Shown piece by piece: positions 46,340 through 56,686 of a stretch of 64,000 nt of DNA (its first letter is position 1; the number at the start of each line of letters is the position of its first letter). Origin of the DNA: Cubamyces lactineus (taxonomy: Eukaryota > Basidiomycota > Agaricomycetes > Polyporales > Polyporaceae); NCBI GenBank assembly GCA_022376465.1, contig JACDTU010000007.1, positions 930,001 through 994,000 of the forward strand, in the 5' to 3' direction. The position numbers and the translations under genes are program-made. The notes below the pieces were generated by a model, which made no database searches, was not told the origin of the DNA, and worked only from the letters and a program-made list of their open reading frames with translations.

Positions 46340-46680
46340 CTCAACAGTCAAAACGTCTCCGCTCACGGTGAAGCCACGAACGACTGAGACAATGTGGTCC
46401 GTATTGAATTCAATCACAGCCGCCCAGGGCAAGCTGCCGGCATGGGCGACGAACACAGACAAAAATGCGAGCTGGAAGGTGATGTTGGGCGCAAGCCGCC
46501 GGGGGCATAGGACCTATGGGCGCGCATGTATGCGACGATCCGGTCGCATTTTGGCGAGCAATTGGTATTGAACGGAGATCGAATGGTGGGCATGTCAGGG
46601 CGTCCCGCGGTCGAGGACGTCGAAGCGGCGATGAAATTCGGTGTGGGCGGCCACCACACGGATTTTCACTGATGCGCAAC
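46340..46680. other. Conserved block upstream of secreted-protein gene 3
   Basis: This is the third copy of the block described at 40080, about 110 bp before the TATA box. In this copy the plus frame that stays open in copy 2 is stopped (gggggcatag near 46500). Confidence 0.55.
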
Positions 46681-46790
46681 CTGCCAGTACGTCCAGTCAG
46701 GTGAAGACGTCGGGCGTTCTCAACCGACTCGACTGTCAGGAGTATGGTGAACGGCGTGAAAGGCACAGAGGATAACGCTCACAGACAAGG

Positions 46791-46797
46791 TATAAAA
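46791..46797 (+). promoter_or_regulatory. TATA box of secreted-protein gene 3
   Basis: The string tataaaa lies 181 bp before the ATG; the downstream leader gacaacagctccaagcccca is shared with copy 1. Confidence 0.65.
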
Positions 46798-46905
46798 AGG
46801 CGCAGCGAGCGTAGCCATTGAACCAGACAACAGCTCCAAGCCCCAGTCTACCAACAACAACTCATTGACACTCCACTCAGCTCCCCAAGCCGACGCAATC
46901 CATCT

Positions 46906-46963
46906 GTATGTCGCATTCCGCGATCGCGTGTAGACTATGCCGCTCACGACTGACATCGTCCAG
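46906..46963 (+). other. 5' UTR intron of secreted-protein gene 3
   Basis: Donor gtatgt and acceptor gtccag, 58 nt, matching copies 1 and 2. Confidence 0.6.
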
Positions 46964-46971
46964 CTCTCACC

Positions 46972-47322
46972 ATGCAGTTCAAACTCGCCGCCATCATCGC
47001 TGTCCTCGCGACTGTTGCCCCCTCCGCCTTCGCGGCTAGCTGCTACAGCGCGTCCGGCTGCCAGACGTGCGAGTCCCAGACGAGCATGTACAACGCCCGC
47101 GACGCGTTCTGCGGGTCCGACGACTGGAAGCAGAGCTCGTCTCTGAACTGGGGCGCGGCGCGGGTCATCCTCGCGAACGGGTTCAACACGCAGCAGGAGT
47201 GCTACGACGGGTTCGCGAACATCATCGTGGACTGCTATGGGAAGCGGGACGGTGGTGTGTACACGTACAGCGACAACGGGCACGATGCGCGGCTCGATGT
47301 CGACTTCTGCGAGTGCGAGTGA
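46972..47322 (+). CDS. Small secreted cysteine-rich protein, copy 3
   Basis: This has 116 residues. Compared with copy 2 there are ten base changes in the coding region; one changes the signal peptide (Val to Ile at residue 9) and none changes the mature protein. The gene appears fully functional even though its companion glycosyltransferase is a pseudogene. It converges on the ferric-reductase gene. Confidence 0.88.
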   Translation: MQFKLAAIIAVLATVAPSAFAASCYSASGCQTCESQTSMYNARDAFCGSDDWKQSSSLNWGAARVILANGFNTQQECYDGFANIIVDCYGKRDGGVYTYSDNGHDARLDVDFCECE

Positions 47323-47698
47323 GCTCTCTCGCCGGTGGAGGATTTATGGTTTCGGAATGGTAATATGGTTACTCGGATGGTTGGGTTGATGACGGGTATT
47401 TATACTGGGGTTTGAGATAACTGGTGATAATGCTATATGATCGGACTATATGTGACTATCCCCGCGTGTGTCCCCGTGTGAGTATTGAGGGCGACCGAAC
47501 GAGGAGGGCGTAGGATGCCATTGTCATGCTGAATTTACAACAACGCGTATGTATACGATTTTCTGGTGCATATACAAGGTCGCTACCAGAGCAAGTGTCC
47601 GCTTGTGTCCGAGGTTAGCAAGTAGAGGATAATAGTGTAGATCTTCCAGTTGCTGGGTTATGATACATGTAAGGAATATGTGCAGCGGATAACGGACT
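47323..47698. other. Convergent spacer between secreted protein 3 and ferric reductase
   Basis: This is 376 nt with the two 3' UTRs. The 3' flank departs from those of copies 1 and 2 after about 15 nt. Confidence 0.5.
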
Positions 47699-50175
47699 TC
47701 AGGCATAGCCGAAGGACTCGACGTGCAGCGTTACGCTCGGGCCGCCGTACATGAACGACATGAAAGGGATCCTGAGAGCCTCCCGACAGGACTTCACGAT
47801 GGCCTGAGAGCCACACACTATATCAACGGGAATTAGTATGACACAGTCATGCTAAACACAATTCATGGATAGGCGTACCCGTCACCGACAGGCGGCCAGC
47901 GGCGGCAGAAATCTCGCTCTTGAGCATCTTGCTGAGCTCCGGCCTCCCTGGAGTGATTTGCACGGCATCGAAGCTAGATAACATCTCCACCACGTCGTCG
48001 ACGGGCGTATCTCGCCCGCTCTGGGGCTCGGGACTGGATGGCCCGTCAGCCAGCCGTCTCAGGTTGCCTGTCAAATTTTTGGAGCCGCTTGTGATGAAGA
48101 TGCGGACAGAAACGTCAAACTCTGCGGGGGCCATTGCCAGCGCGTCTGCGAGCGTCGTGGAGATCCATTCGAGCTGTTCTGATGGAGGTACATAAGATGG
48201 TGACTCGCTTCGAGTACGGTGTAGAGGATCCCTTGGGACTTACTGGCGTCGCGAATGGACCAAACAAACACGACCCTGCGGCACTTGCTTTTGCTGGCTC
48301 GGACATCGCTGAATCAGTATGGTGAGATAGAGGTTGAGGAACGAGAAGATGAAGCGCAATACCTGATGAGCCCGAGGAACGTCGAAAGGACCAACGAGAT
48401 TCCGGAGCCGCCTACAAGGAGCATAAGCGACATAACGATATGGACATCGTCACGCCCACTCACCAGCGACGAGCACCACGGTGTCATCTTCACGGAGGTT
48501 CGGGGAGAAGCCATACGGACCATCTACGAGGACCTTGACCTTCTCTCCATCCTCCGCCGCTCGTGCAAGTCGCTTCGTGAACCCGTCACGAACATTGATC
48601 ATGAACTCGAGCTCCTCCCAATCCGGATCACCACCCATCGCAAAGCCCTGCGAGTCGCACAGCGTGACGCGCGAGTCCCCCGCCGATGGCATTGCCTTAC
48701 GTCCCATCCCCACTCTGTAGCGGGAATCCACGCCGGCAATGGTAAATGGGTGCGCTTCGATAGGTATTCTGGACACGGATGGGACGATGAGGAACGCGGC
48801 TTGTCCCGGGGTCCACTTGAGCTGCGGCGGCCGGGCGACGCGGAGACGGACGAAGCTTGGCGAGAGCAGCTCCAGGGTGGCCTTAGTACCCTGGGGCGGT
48901 GTCCGGCCGGAGAGGAAGAAGTTGTTGTAGTAGACGACGCGGAGGAGGCGCAGGAACCGGTCAACGGCCCATACGAGGAGCGACGGCCAGATGTAGTACG
49001 TGAGAGGAGTGACCTGCTTAGCATGGAAGTACGCGCCGAGGAGCATGATCCTGACCTCGCGAGGTGTATCAGTATGTGCAGGTGAGATACCTCTGGAGTA
49101 AATAGGTTGCTTACAGGACCAAAGCGAAGTGCGAGAAGAAGAAAAGCTCGTAGAACCGGGCGCGTATTGAGCGGTACGACACGATGATGAGTACGGTGAA
49201 CGCGGTGATCGCCATGAGGCCAAGGCGTAGGAAGAGGCTCTGGAAGGACTCGGAAGGTGTGCTATGTGCAGGTCAGTGGTATGCATGCAACACGGAGAAG
49301 CTGGAGACCTACGTAGCGATCTGTGAATAAGATTCAGCATCGCCGAGGGAAATAGTATATAGAACCACAACTTGCCTTGGAGCCAGCGTGGACCCAGAGA
49401 AGGATGAAGACGACGCGGGAAGTCATCCGATGCATGAAGTTCAGCTGCGGATAGCTTTGTCAATCAGCAGTACATTATAGCTCCAGACGTTCATTACCTT
49501 ATCGTAGCTGATACCTGTGATGTCTGAACTCGCATGAAGCACTTTAGAAGGCTGCACGGAACGAAATATCACTAGCACTTACAAGCTAAGACACTATTCT
49601 TGGTTCCGAGCGCGGTGATGAGAGGGAACTGGCTTACGGCCAAAGATCCTGCTCGGCCAGACCAATATTGCCAGTTGAGCGCAGAGCCAGATGCATCAGT
49701 GGCTTCGGAAGCAACATGCGGTCAACACTGCACTCAACAAGCTTCCACTCACAATAGCATGCTACTCACTGTTGATGAACAGCCACGTGAAAAGCGCGAC
49801 GATGTACCCAATCGTCAACCAGGTCTCTGCGAAGGTGACGGAGATGTTCTCCCCGAGATCCACGGTGTTCCGGAAGGCGACCACTTTGAAGTAGTTCGCC
49901 AAAGCGACAGGAAGCCGACTCCAAGAGAACCGGCGAGGATACGAAGCACCGTGCCCCTCCGTATCCTGCTTCCCACCTGCCCCGACCGGCGGACGCTGGG
50001 TGCAGCGCGTAGCATACAGCCACGACAGAACGTGCGCAATGGCAATCGAACCGATAACACAAGCGAGAAGCCACCAGACCTGCTGGGGGTACGTCATGTT
50101 GCGTTCGGCGATGATGGCGTAGTCTGCAGACGGGCCAGGATCACCCGCGTTTGTGGAACCACTAGGCTGAGGCAT
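47699..50175 (-). CDS. Ferric reductase (FRE family, FAD/NADPH transmembrane oxidoreductase)
   Basis: This reduces Fe3+ (or Cu2+) at the cell surface for uptake. The start MPQPSGSTNAGDPGPSADYA precedes helices VWWLLACVIGSIAIAHVLSW and ENISVTFAETWLTIGYIVAL. Next come TAFGTKNSVLAYITGISYDK, LNFMHRMTSRVVFILLWVHA, SPSESFQSLFLRLGLMAI and FYELFFFSHFALVL, with the haem-binding His positions of the family. The FAD-binding motif is RIPIEAHPFTIAG and the NADPH-binding parts are DGPYGFSPNL and VLVAGGSGISLVL, the latter rebuilt across an intron near 48420-48472. The C-terminus runs EFDVSVRIFITSG, VVEMLSSFDAVQI and CREALRIPFMSFMYGGPSVT, LHVESFGYA, stop at 47699-47701. There are about nine introns. Confidence 0.9.
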
Positions 50176-53100
50176 GATGAACGACACGATGCTAGAAAGA
50201 AGAACGTGGAGAGTTCTAAGGGGAAGCAAGGCGAATTGGGGGCAGGTCCTGTCGTGAGGTCGATATAAGAGTATGCACCGATTGTTGCTGCGGAGATACT
50301 GACCTTCCAGGATAAGCCTGCACCGCCGCGAGGTCACTACGGCATACTGGAGAGGCCAAGACATATCCCTGCAGATGTCCGTCGATCGCATGCGCATGAT
50401 TGAAGAAAACGCCTGCGTGAAGGCAGGAGGCAGGCATGCGCAGCACCGAATGCGTAACCAAGGTCTCGCCATAGTAATGCGTGCAAATTTACGACTCGCA
50501 CCGTTGACGCAGCGCATGCGACGCGACCTTCGGCTGCTAAGACAACATCAAAGCAACGACCGAGCTCACTCAGCTGAACCTAACTTAGAGGCTGAGCGCC
50601 TAGCGGGAGGTCTTGGAGCCGCACGTCGCATGGCTCGCAAGCGGGATGTAGTACGGCGTACGCGCTAGAGGGTGTGCTTGCGTTATCTCGAGCAATCTGA
50701 ATGCTGGCTGTATGATGGAGAGTGAGCGATGACGTAGAACGCTAAGAGGGGGATACCTACGAGGCTCGGATGACCAATGCGGTGCGTCCTCTATCAGGCC
50801 GAGAGTCTTCTCCGAAGGAAAGGTCGCCGTATGCGGATTCGAAATCGTCCATAATCAACTGCGAGAGTACGCGGTTAGCGTTCGCGTACCCCAACTGAAT
50901 ACAAAAATGGCGATACATACAGTCATCGAGGACGAGGTAATTGCGAATTAGGCAGTCAGTATCTCCGTTCGGGAATCAATGTAGGGGAATAAGCGTTGCT
51001 CCATATGTCCTGGCTGTACTTGCGTGCACGGCATTCGACTTGAAGCGTCAACGGGGCATCGTAAGCATGGTTTGTAGGGGGCTGTGTACATCGCTAAAGT
51101 GCTGCATTACATGAGCAGTATAGAATTAGCCGCAGCGACAACTTCTGACAACTTTTTAGGAGGACTCACCTCGAGAACTTGGACATTTGGAGGTACGGGG
51201 CTCAGCGCGACCATGTACGCGATACTCACTAACATATTGGCTGTGGCTGATGGTACTACTAGATATAACTGTAACCTTGGACCTTGGTTAAGAGACTGGT
51301 TGGAAGCGAGCTCGCTTGCAGTCCCCCTCCGAACTCCCCGGCGCCAAAGTATACTATGTTCTCATTTTGAATTTCGCGACACAGCCGTTGAAGAACAACA
51401 CCTGCGGGCATTACTAGCCAATGCACAGGAGCACTGTTGCAGTCAGCGTCCGACGTTGCGAACGTCTATGCACCGAACGTGAAGATTGGATGGTTCAACG
51501 TAGTAGGCGCCTGCCAACTCCGCCCCCCCTGGACCGAGAGTCGTCACCAAGTCTCCACCTCGAAAACAGAAGGGGCCGCTCGCAAGTACAAGTGCAGCAG
51601 GTGCGTGGAGTCCGAGGGCAACTCTGATCCTCCGTGGGACTCCCCGGGCCAAGGCTGCCCCACTCCAGATCCCCTGCGGCGTTCGCGGCCTGCCGTTCGC
51701 CAAGCAAAAGATATCGATGCATGTCGTAAACCAAGCCCGTTGAGGCTGCGAGCGACCATCTTTCCGCACATGCACAGGAGACGCGCGCGCGCTGCGTTTG
51801 AGTGGCTCGTAATTTGGGAAATTGGGATGCCAGCAACCGGGACTTGGGGCTTGGGGCTTGAAGCTTGAATGATCAACGGTGCACCCGGTCGACCGCACGA
51901 CCGCTCTGCCGCCAGGCCGTTCGTCGACGCCCTAGACCTTGTACTTACCTAGAGGAGCGCGCGTTCAAGCTGGCACGGGTGCGACCGCCGCACATGCGCC
52001 GTGCCAGTGAGAAGAAGTAGTCGCGTGGACGATGCAGCGTGGTGACAGCAGCGTTAACCTCACTGGCCCCATGTCCCCGAACCGCATCGGAGCGTATGTC
52101 GCGAGGAGCGGTCAGAGCGCAGGGCACTCTGGTATCGACATAGCACCTGTGGCCTCGGCCTCGAGCAGGAGTCTGCGCACGGCCCTCCGTGCGAAGTACG
52201 GATGCCAGTGCTAGCGGCATTGTGCGCTCCCGCGATCCTGTCGGTGTGATACTAGCGCCACGGTTCTGGATTCTGGATTCTGGACTCTGGACACCGAGGC
52301 CCAGGTTCGAGCGAATACATGCATGATTGTGCTGCGTGTGGCTTGGCCACATCGCACCGGTCGTAGCACCCGCCCCTCTCCCGCCGGGATGCACGGCAGG
52401 CGTGTGCGTGTGCACGGCGCGCGTGGCCTTGAAACCGGACCTGCGCGGGAAGTTGCTGTATCAGCGATGCTCGGCGTGCTGATCCTATGACGCGCGGAGC
52501 GCCAGCCTGAGCCTGCGCCTGGTGCTCGCTGCGCACGCCCAGGGTGACGGCATGGGCCTGTCGATGTAAGTACTATACGTGCCGGATGTCGCAGCAAGGC
52601 CTGAGGGTAGGCTGAGAAGGAGAGCGCTCGGCGAGACGCACTTGTACTTGTGGACCAAGGCGGTGCTACTTTACTTGTTCATCGATGCATGGTGACCTGG
52701 TCCGAAGACTGAGACTCGGAACGTCACGATCTATGCTTCAGGTACGGCAAGGCTATAATGCCGTGGAAAAGGGAATTGCGTTGACGCCTTTGTCAGTCAG
52801 TCCGTTCGTCGATCCGTGACCTGCCTGCACGTATATCAGCGCGCTGACAGGAAGATTGGATTTGGCCTTGTCTCTCAGGTCCGAGCGTTCGTGCAGGTCG
52901 GGCAGATGATGGTGATCCAGTGTCGCTGTCAGCCATGCGTGGTTGTGCCTTGTACAGTGAACGCCGTGAGGGTGTGCACCCGGACACCGGTGATGCTAGT
53001 GGTGCTCAGCAATGTGGATTGCCTCGCGCCCGAGGGCAGGGCACGGCGATAGCGGTAGCGCGACGATTCCATCGCGGAGTGTATGCGCCGAGGATAACAC

Positions 53101-54033
53101 CGTCGTAGTCCCGGTTTGGGCGCGATAGACCACACTGGCGGAGCGTGAAGCCTCGATGATGGCCCAATGCCATGCTAGCGCTTGTCTGTATGGTAGCCGA
53201 GCGTTTGCTGCAACAGGAGTCAATTTGTAGGAAATGCCTGCGAGGGAGAGAAGGGCGGCAATAGTGGACACCGGGCCTGCTTCTACTGCCTCCGCGCTTC
53301 CCCCGCGAGAGCGCGAGTGGCGAGCGGTTCCTGAGCCATTGGGATAGGCGACGACTCTGTCTAACGTCAAGGATCTGTGTGAGGTTCTTTCTTTCTTTGG
53401 ACGCGTTCGTCGCCTGAGAAGTGCACACCCTGTCGCAGGAAAATAAGCGAGTACGTACGATTCGGCGCCGGTGTGTTCGCGGGCGTATATTGAATGTCAA
53501 ATGGAAGCACTGGACGCGTCTGCACAATAGTGCCTGCGTCCAACGTTCAAGTTGTCACGGGCCCGGCCGGCTGGTGGCGCATTCAGCTGCCCAGGATGTG
53601 TAGCGCGCTGCCTGATGGGGACTAGATCTATTTGCGAGTCCGGTTGAGTCGCAGGAACAAGAGCAAACCGGGTAGAACCGTCGCTTGACAAGGCTGGGTT
53701 CGGAGACGAAGATCGTGCGGGAGGAGAGGGCGCGTGCAAGGGGGAGGAGCGCCCGGGGCAGGCGTTAGTGAAAGCTGTGCGGAGGACGAAGCGCGTATAA
53801 GCTAAGGAGGACGAGCGTGAGTGCCCCTTTGCCTCGAGCTGCCAGTCCTACCGCGCACTCTGCATCCGCGTCCGAGCGCCCCTGCCGACCTTGACGCACA
53901 CCTGCGCTGCATTCCACACGCGCTGGATATCGGACGAGGGCGCCAGAGGCCGAGTTATAACCCCGACGCGTTCAATTGTCGCACCCGTGCCTCCGAGTTC
54001 GTCTACCCAATTCATCGATCCCTGCACCAACAC
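50176..54033. other. Largest gene-poor gap, 3.9 kb
   Basis: This lies between the ferric-reductase start (-) and the ERG8 start (+), so it carries both promoters. Long overlapping open frames at 51440-51900 on both strands are explained by high GC and have no recognisable motif. A small tandem repeat (ttctgga units) occurs at 52264-52290. No transposase, tRNA or repeat family was recognised. Confidence 0.5.
52264..52290 (+). repeat. Short tandem repeat, ttctgga-type
   Basis: About three to four imperfect copies of a 7-nt unit (ttctgga, last as ctctgga). Simple sequence with no known role. Confidence 0.6.
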
Positions 54034-56212
54034 CATGTCTGCCCGATCTTACTCGCCCACCGTCCTCTCCTCGCCCGGCAAGGTCCTCCTCGCAGGCGGC
54101 TACCTCGTCCTCGACCCCACACACTCCGGCGTCGTCGTCTCGACCAGCTCTCGCTTCTACACCGTCATCGACTCCCTAGCAGCCCCGCCCGCCGCCGCCT
54201 CCCACTCATCCTCGGACGCCCCCATCCAGATCCGCGTCAGATCGCCCCAGTTCGAGCACGCGTCCTGGCTCTACTTCGTCGACTTCGACGGCCCCGGGTC
54301 CGTGCGTGTCGAGCACGTCGCCGACAAGTAAGGCCCCGTTCGCTCTTATTGCCCCCGCGTCCCGCGCGCGTCGTACCATCGCGCGCCGGGCGTCTATTCA
54401 TATCCCGTTTTGACGTCCCGATCTCCCAGTGCGAATAGCGCCGCGACCAAGAACAAGTTCGTCCACCTCGCCCTCCAGCGCACGCTCACCCTCGCCGCAG
54501 AGCTCAAGAGCGTCGGCACCCTCCGTAACTCCCTCTCCTACGGCCTCGACATCACCATCGTCGGCGACAATGACTTCTACTCCCAGCGCGCCCAGGTAAG
54601 TCGCGCTCCTCTTGTCCAGATCGCGCGCTCGGGCAGGACTGCTCACGTGCCGCGCTGCTATAGCTCGCCGCGAAGAACCTCCCGCCGACGCTCGCCTCGC
54701 TCTCAAAACTGCCGCCGTTCAGCAAGACGGGCGTGCGCCTCGCGGACGTGCACAAGACCGGGCTCGGCTCGTCCGCCGCGCTGATCACCTCCCTCGTCTC
54801 CGCGCTCCTCCTCCACCTGAACGTCATCCCCGCGGACTCGTTCGAGAGCGAGGGCGGCACGGCGGACGCGAGCGAGGGCAGGAAGCTCGCGCACAACCTT
54901 GCGCAGTACGTGCATTGTCTCGCGCAGGGCAAGGTCGGGAGCGGGTTCGACGTCTCTGCGGCTGTGTTCGGCAGCCAGCTGTACACTCGGTTCGACCCCG
55001 CCGTGCTCGAGCCTCTCATGAAGGATGATCTCGTGGGTACTCGCGTCTGCGCGGCTCGCTGTGTGGGGTATATGTGACGTCTGATTGACTGCCTACAAAT
55101 TTACCCTTGCAGGCGGACCAGCCTCTCCATCCAGTCCTCTCGCCCTCGAATCCTGCGTGGAACTACCGCGTCGAGCCATTCAAACTGCCTCCGCAAACGC
55201 GACTCATGCTCGCTGACGTCGATGCAGGCAGCGACACGCCCTCGCTCGTCGGGAAAGTCCTCAAATGGCGAAAAGAAAACCCCGACGAAGGTGCGTCACC
55301 CTCCCTCCGCCCAAATACGATCCATTTCGGCGCCCGCGCACTATACTGACCTCGCCCACCCCAACCAGCGAACGCGCTCTGGGCAAAGATCGACTCGCTG
55401 AACGGCGCGCTGAGCAAGACGCTGCTCCGGCTGTCGGACGTCGCGGCGAAGAACGCGACGGCGTACCGCAAGGCGGTCAAGTACATCTCCACGATCCAGA
55501 GCGTGCAGTGGCTCGCGAACCCGAACATCGCCGACAACGAGCACCACAGCGCGCTCAAGGAGGTCATCGAAGGCTTCATCGACGCGCATAACCTGTCCGA
55601 GGTCTGTCCCCTTGCTGCTTACTTCCGACTTCCTATGTCTTGCCCTTCCGACTTCCCGTTTTCTGTCGCTCCTTCCCACTTGCCGATTTTCCTCCCCTTG
55701 ATGGGCGCTTGTTTTGTTCGAAAAAACTGGGGGATGGTACTGACGGTGCGTGCTCGCACAGGGCATCCGGGAGAACATGCGCACGATGGGTCAGCACGCA
55801 GACGTCCCGATCGAGCCTCCAGAACAGACCGCGCTCCTCGACGCGTGCATCTCCGTCGCAGGCGTCATCGGCGGCGGCGTGCCCGGAGGTGAGCCCCATA
55901 TTCCCCCTCTCTCTGACTCCGCCCTCACCCCCATTCACTCACAATCCTGACGCTCGTTGCTCACTTTTAACTTCTACAGCCGGCGGGTACGACGCGATCT
56001 GGCTGCTCGTGTGCGACCCCGTAGGGTGCCCGCCCGAAGAGCTCCCCGCGAGCCGCGTCGAGCGCGTGTGGAGCACGTATACTGCGCTCGATGTCTCGCC
56101 TCTCCTCGCGTCGGAGAGCGCGGCCAAGGGCGTGCGTGTGGAGCGGCTCGAGGACGTCCCTGGGCTCGCGGACGCCGTGCGCGAGGAGGCGCCGTCGATA
56201 GCCAGTGCGTGA
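54034..56212 (+). CDS. ERG8: Phosphomevalonate kinase
   Basis: This converts mevalonate-5-phosphate to the diphosphate in the ergosterol and isoprenoid pathway; a GHMP-superfamily kinase. The start ATG at 54034 gives MSARSYSPTVLSSPGKVLLA, GGYLVLDPTHSGVVVSTSSR, the N-terminal GHMP strand. The ATP-binding loop is VHKTGLGSSAALITSLVSAL. The motif AQGKVGSGFDVSAAVFGSQL follows, then MLADVDAGSDTPSLVGKVLK, LHTEG-less helices ALWAKIDSLNGALSKTL and EHHSALKEVIEGFI. The C-terminal motif is PIEPPEQTALLDACISVAGV, IGGGVPGAGGYDAIWLLVCD, which closes the active site. It ends EEAPSIASA, TGA at 56210-56212. About seven introns of 50-150 nt. Confidence 0.94.
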
Positions 56213-56686
56213 TCTTGGGGAGGACACGGGGCGGCGAGGATATAGGACCGTGTAGAACTGCTGGATAACATACGAGAGTGGCGGACACGCACACGCTAGT
56301 GCCCTTCCCAGGTCTACCGAGCGCGATGATTAGGATGGCATTCTGCGATGACTGGGGGTGGGGGTGAGGGTGGTGTACATGTACCAGGAGAGGAGTCCGT
56401 CCGTGCCCTTAATAGCTTATATAGTCCGTCCGTACGAATATTTAGTAGAGCGTAGAGGGGCAGGCGAGAATATACCAGCCGTATATGTATGTATGTAGTT
56501 CGGGACTGACGACACGACGACAGCGAGAGAAAGGGACACGTGGAGGGAAAGGGGAGAGTAAAGCGCTGATCCACGCAAGGCCCGAGAAAACAGAGAAGCA
56601 TCGACATGCACGCATGCCTGGCATGCATGCACCGCACTCTGGACACGAGAAGACTGGCACTCAGCCATCGGAGATCAAGCCCTAGT
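56213..56686. other. Convergent spacer between ERG8 and the transporter gene
   Basis: This is 474 nt with both 3' ends. It contains a short palindromic patch (cgcatgcctggcatgcatgc near 56610). No gene recognised. Confidence 0.5.

Larger units (their letters stand above)
37470..47340 (+). repeat. Tandem array of glycosyltransferase plus small secreted protein genes (three units)
   Basis: Three direct units follow one another: glycosyltransferase 37703-39867 with secreted protein 40687-41037; glycosyltransferase 41652-43773 with secreted protein 44619-44969; glycosyltransferase fragment 45480-46109 with secreted protein 46972-47322. The spacing of start codons is 3,949 and 3,932 nt between units 1 and 2. 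Unit 3 is shortened to 2,353 nt because most of the glycosyltransferase is missing. Intergenic DNA upstream of the secreted-protein genes is also similar among units. Confidence 0.9.

Noticed and set aside
51440..51900. Long overlapping open frames on both strands in the 3.9-kb gap
   Set aside because: Both strands are open at once because the DNA is GC-rich. Neither protein shows a motif, signal peptide or conserved neighbour.
56600..56640. Palindromic catgc repeats between ERG8 and the transporter
   Set aside because: The palindromes are short and occur in a converging 3' region; they are not long enough to argue for a specific element.
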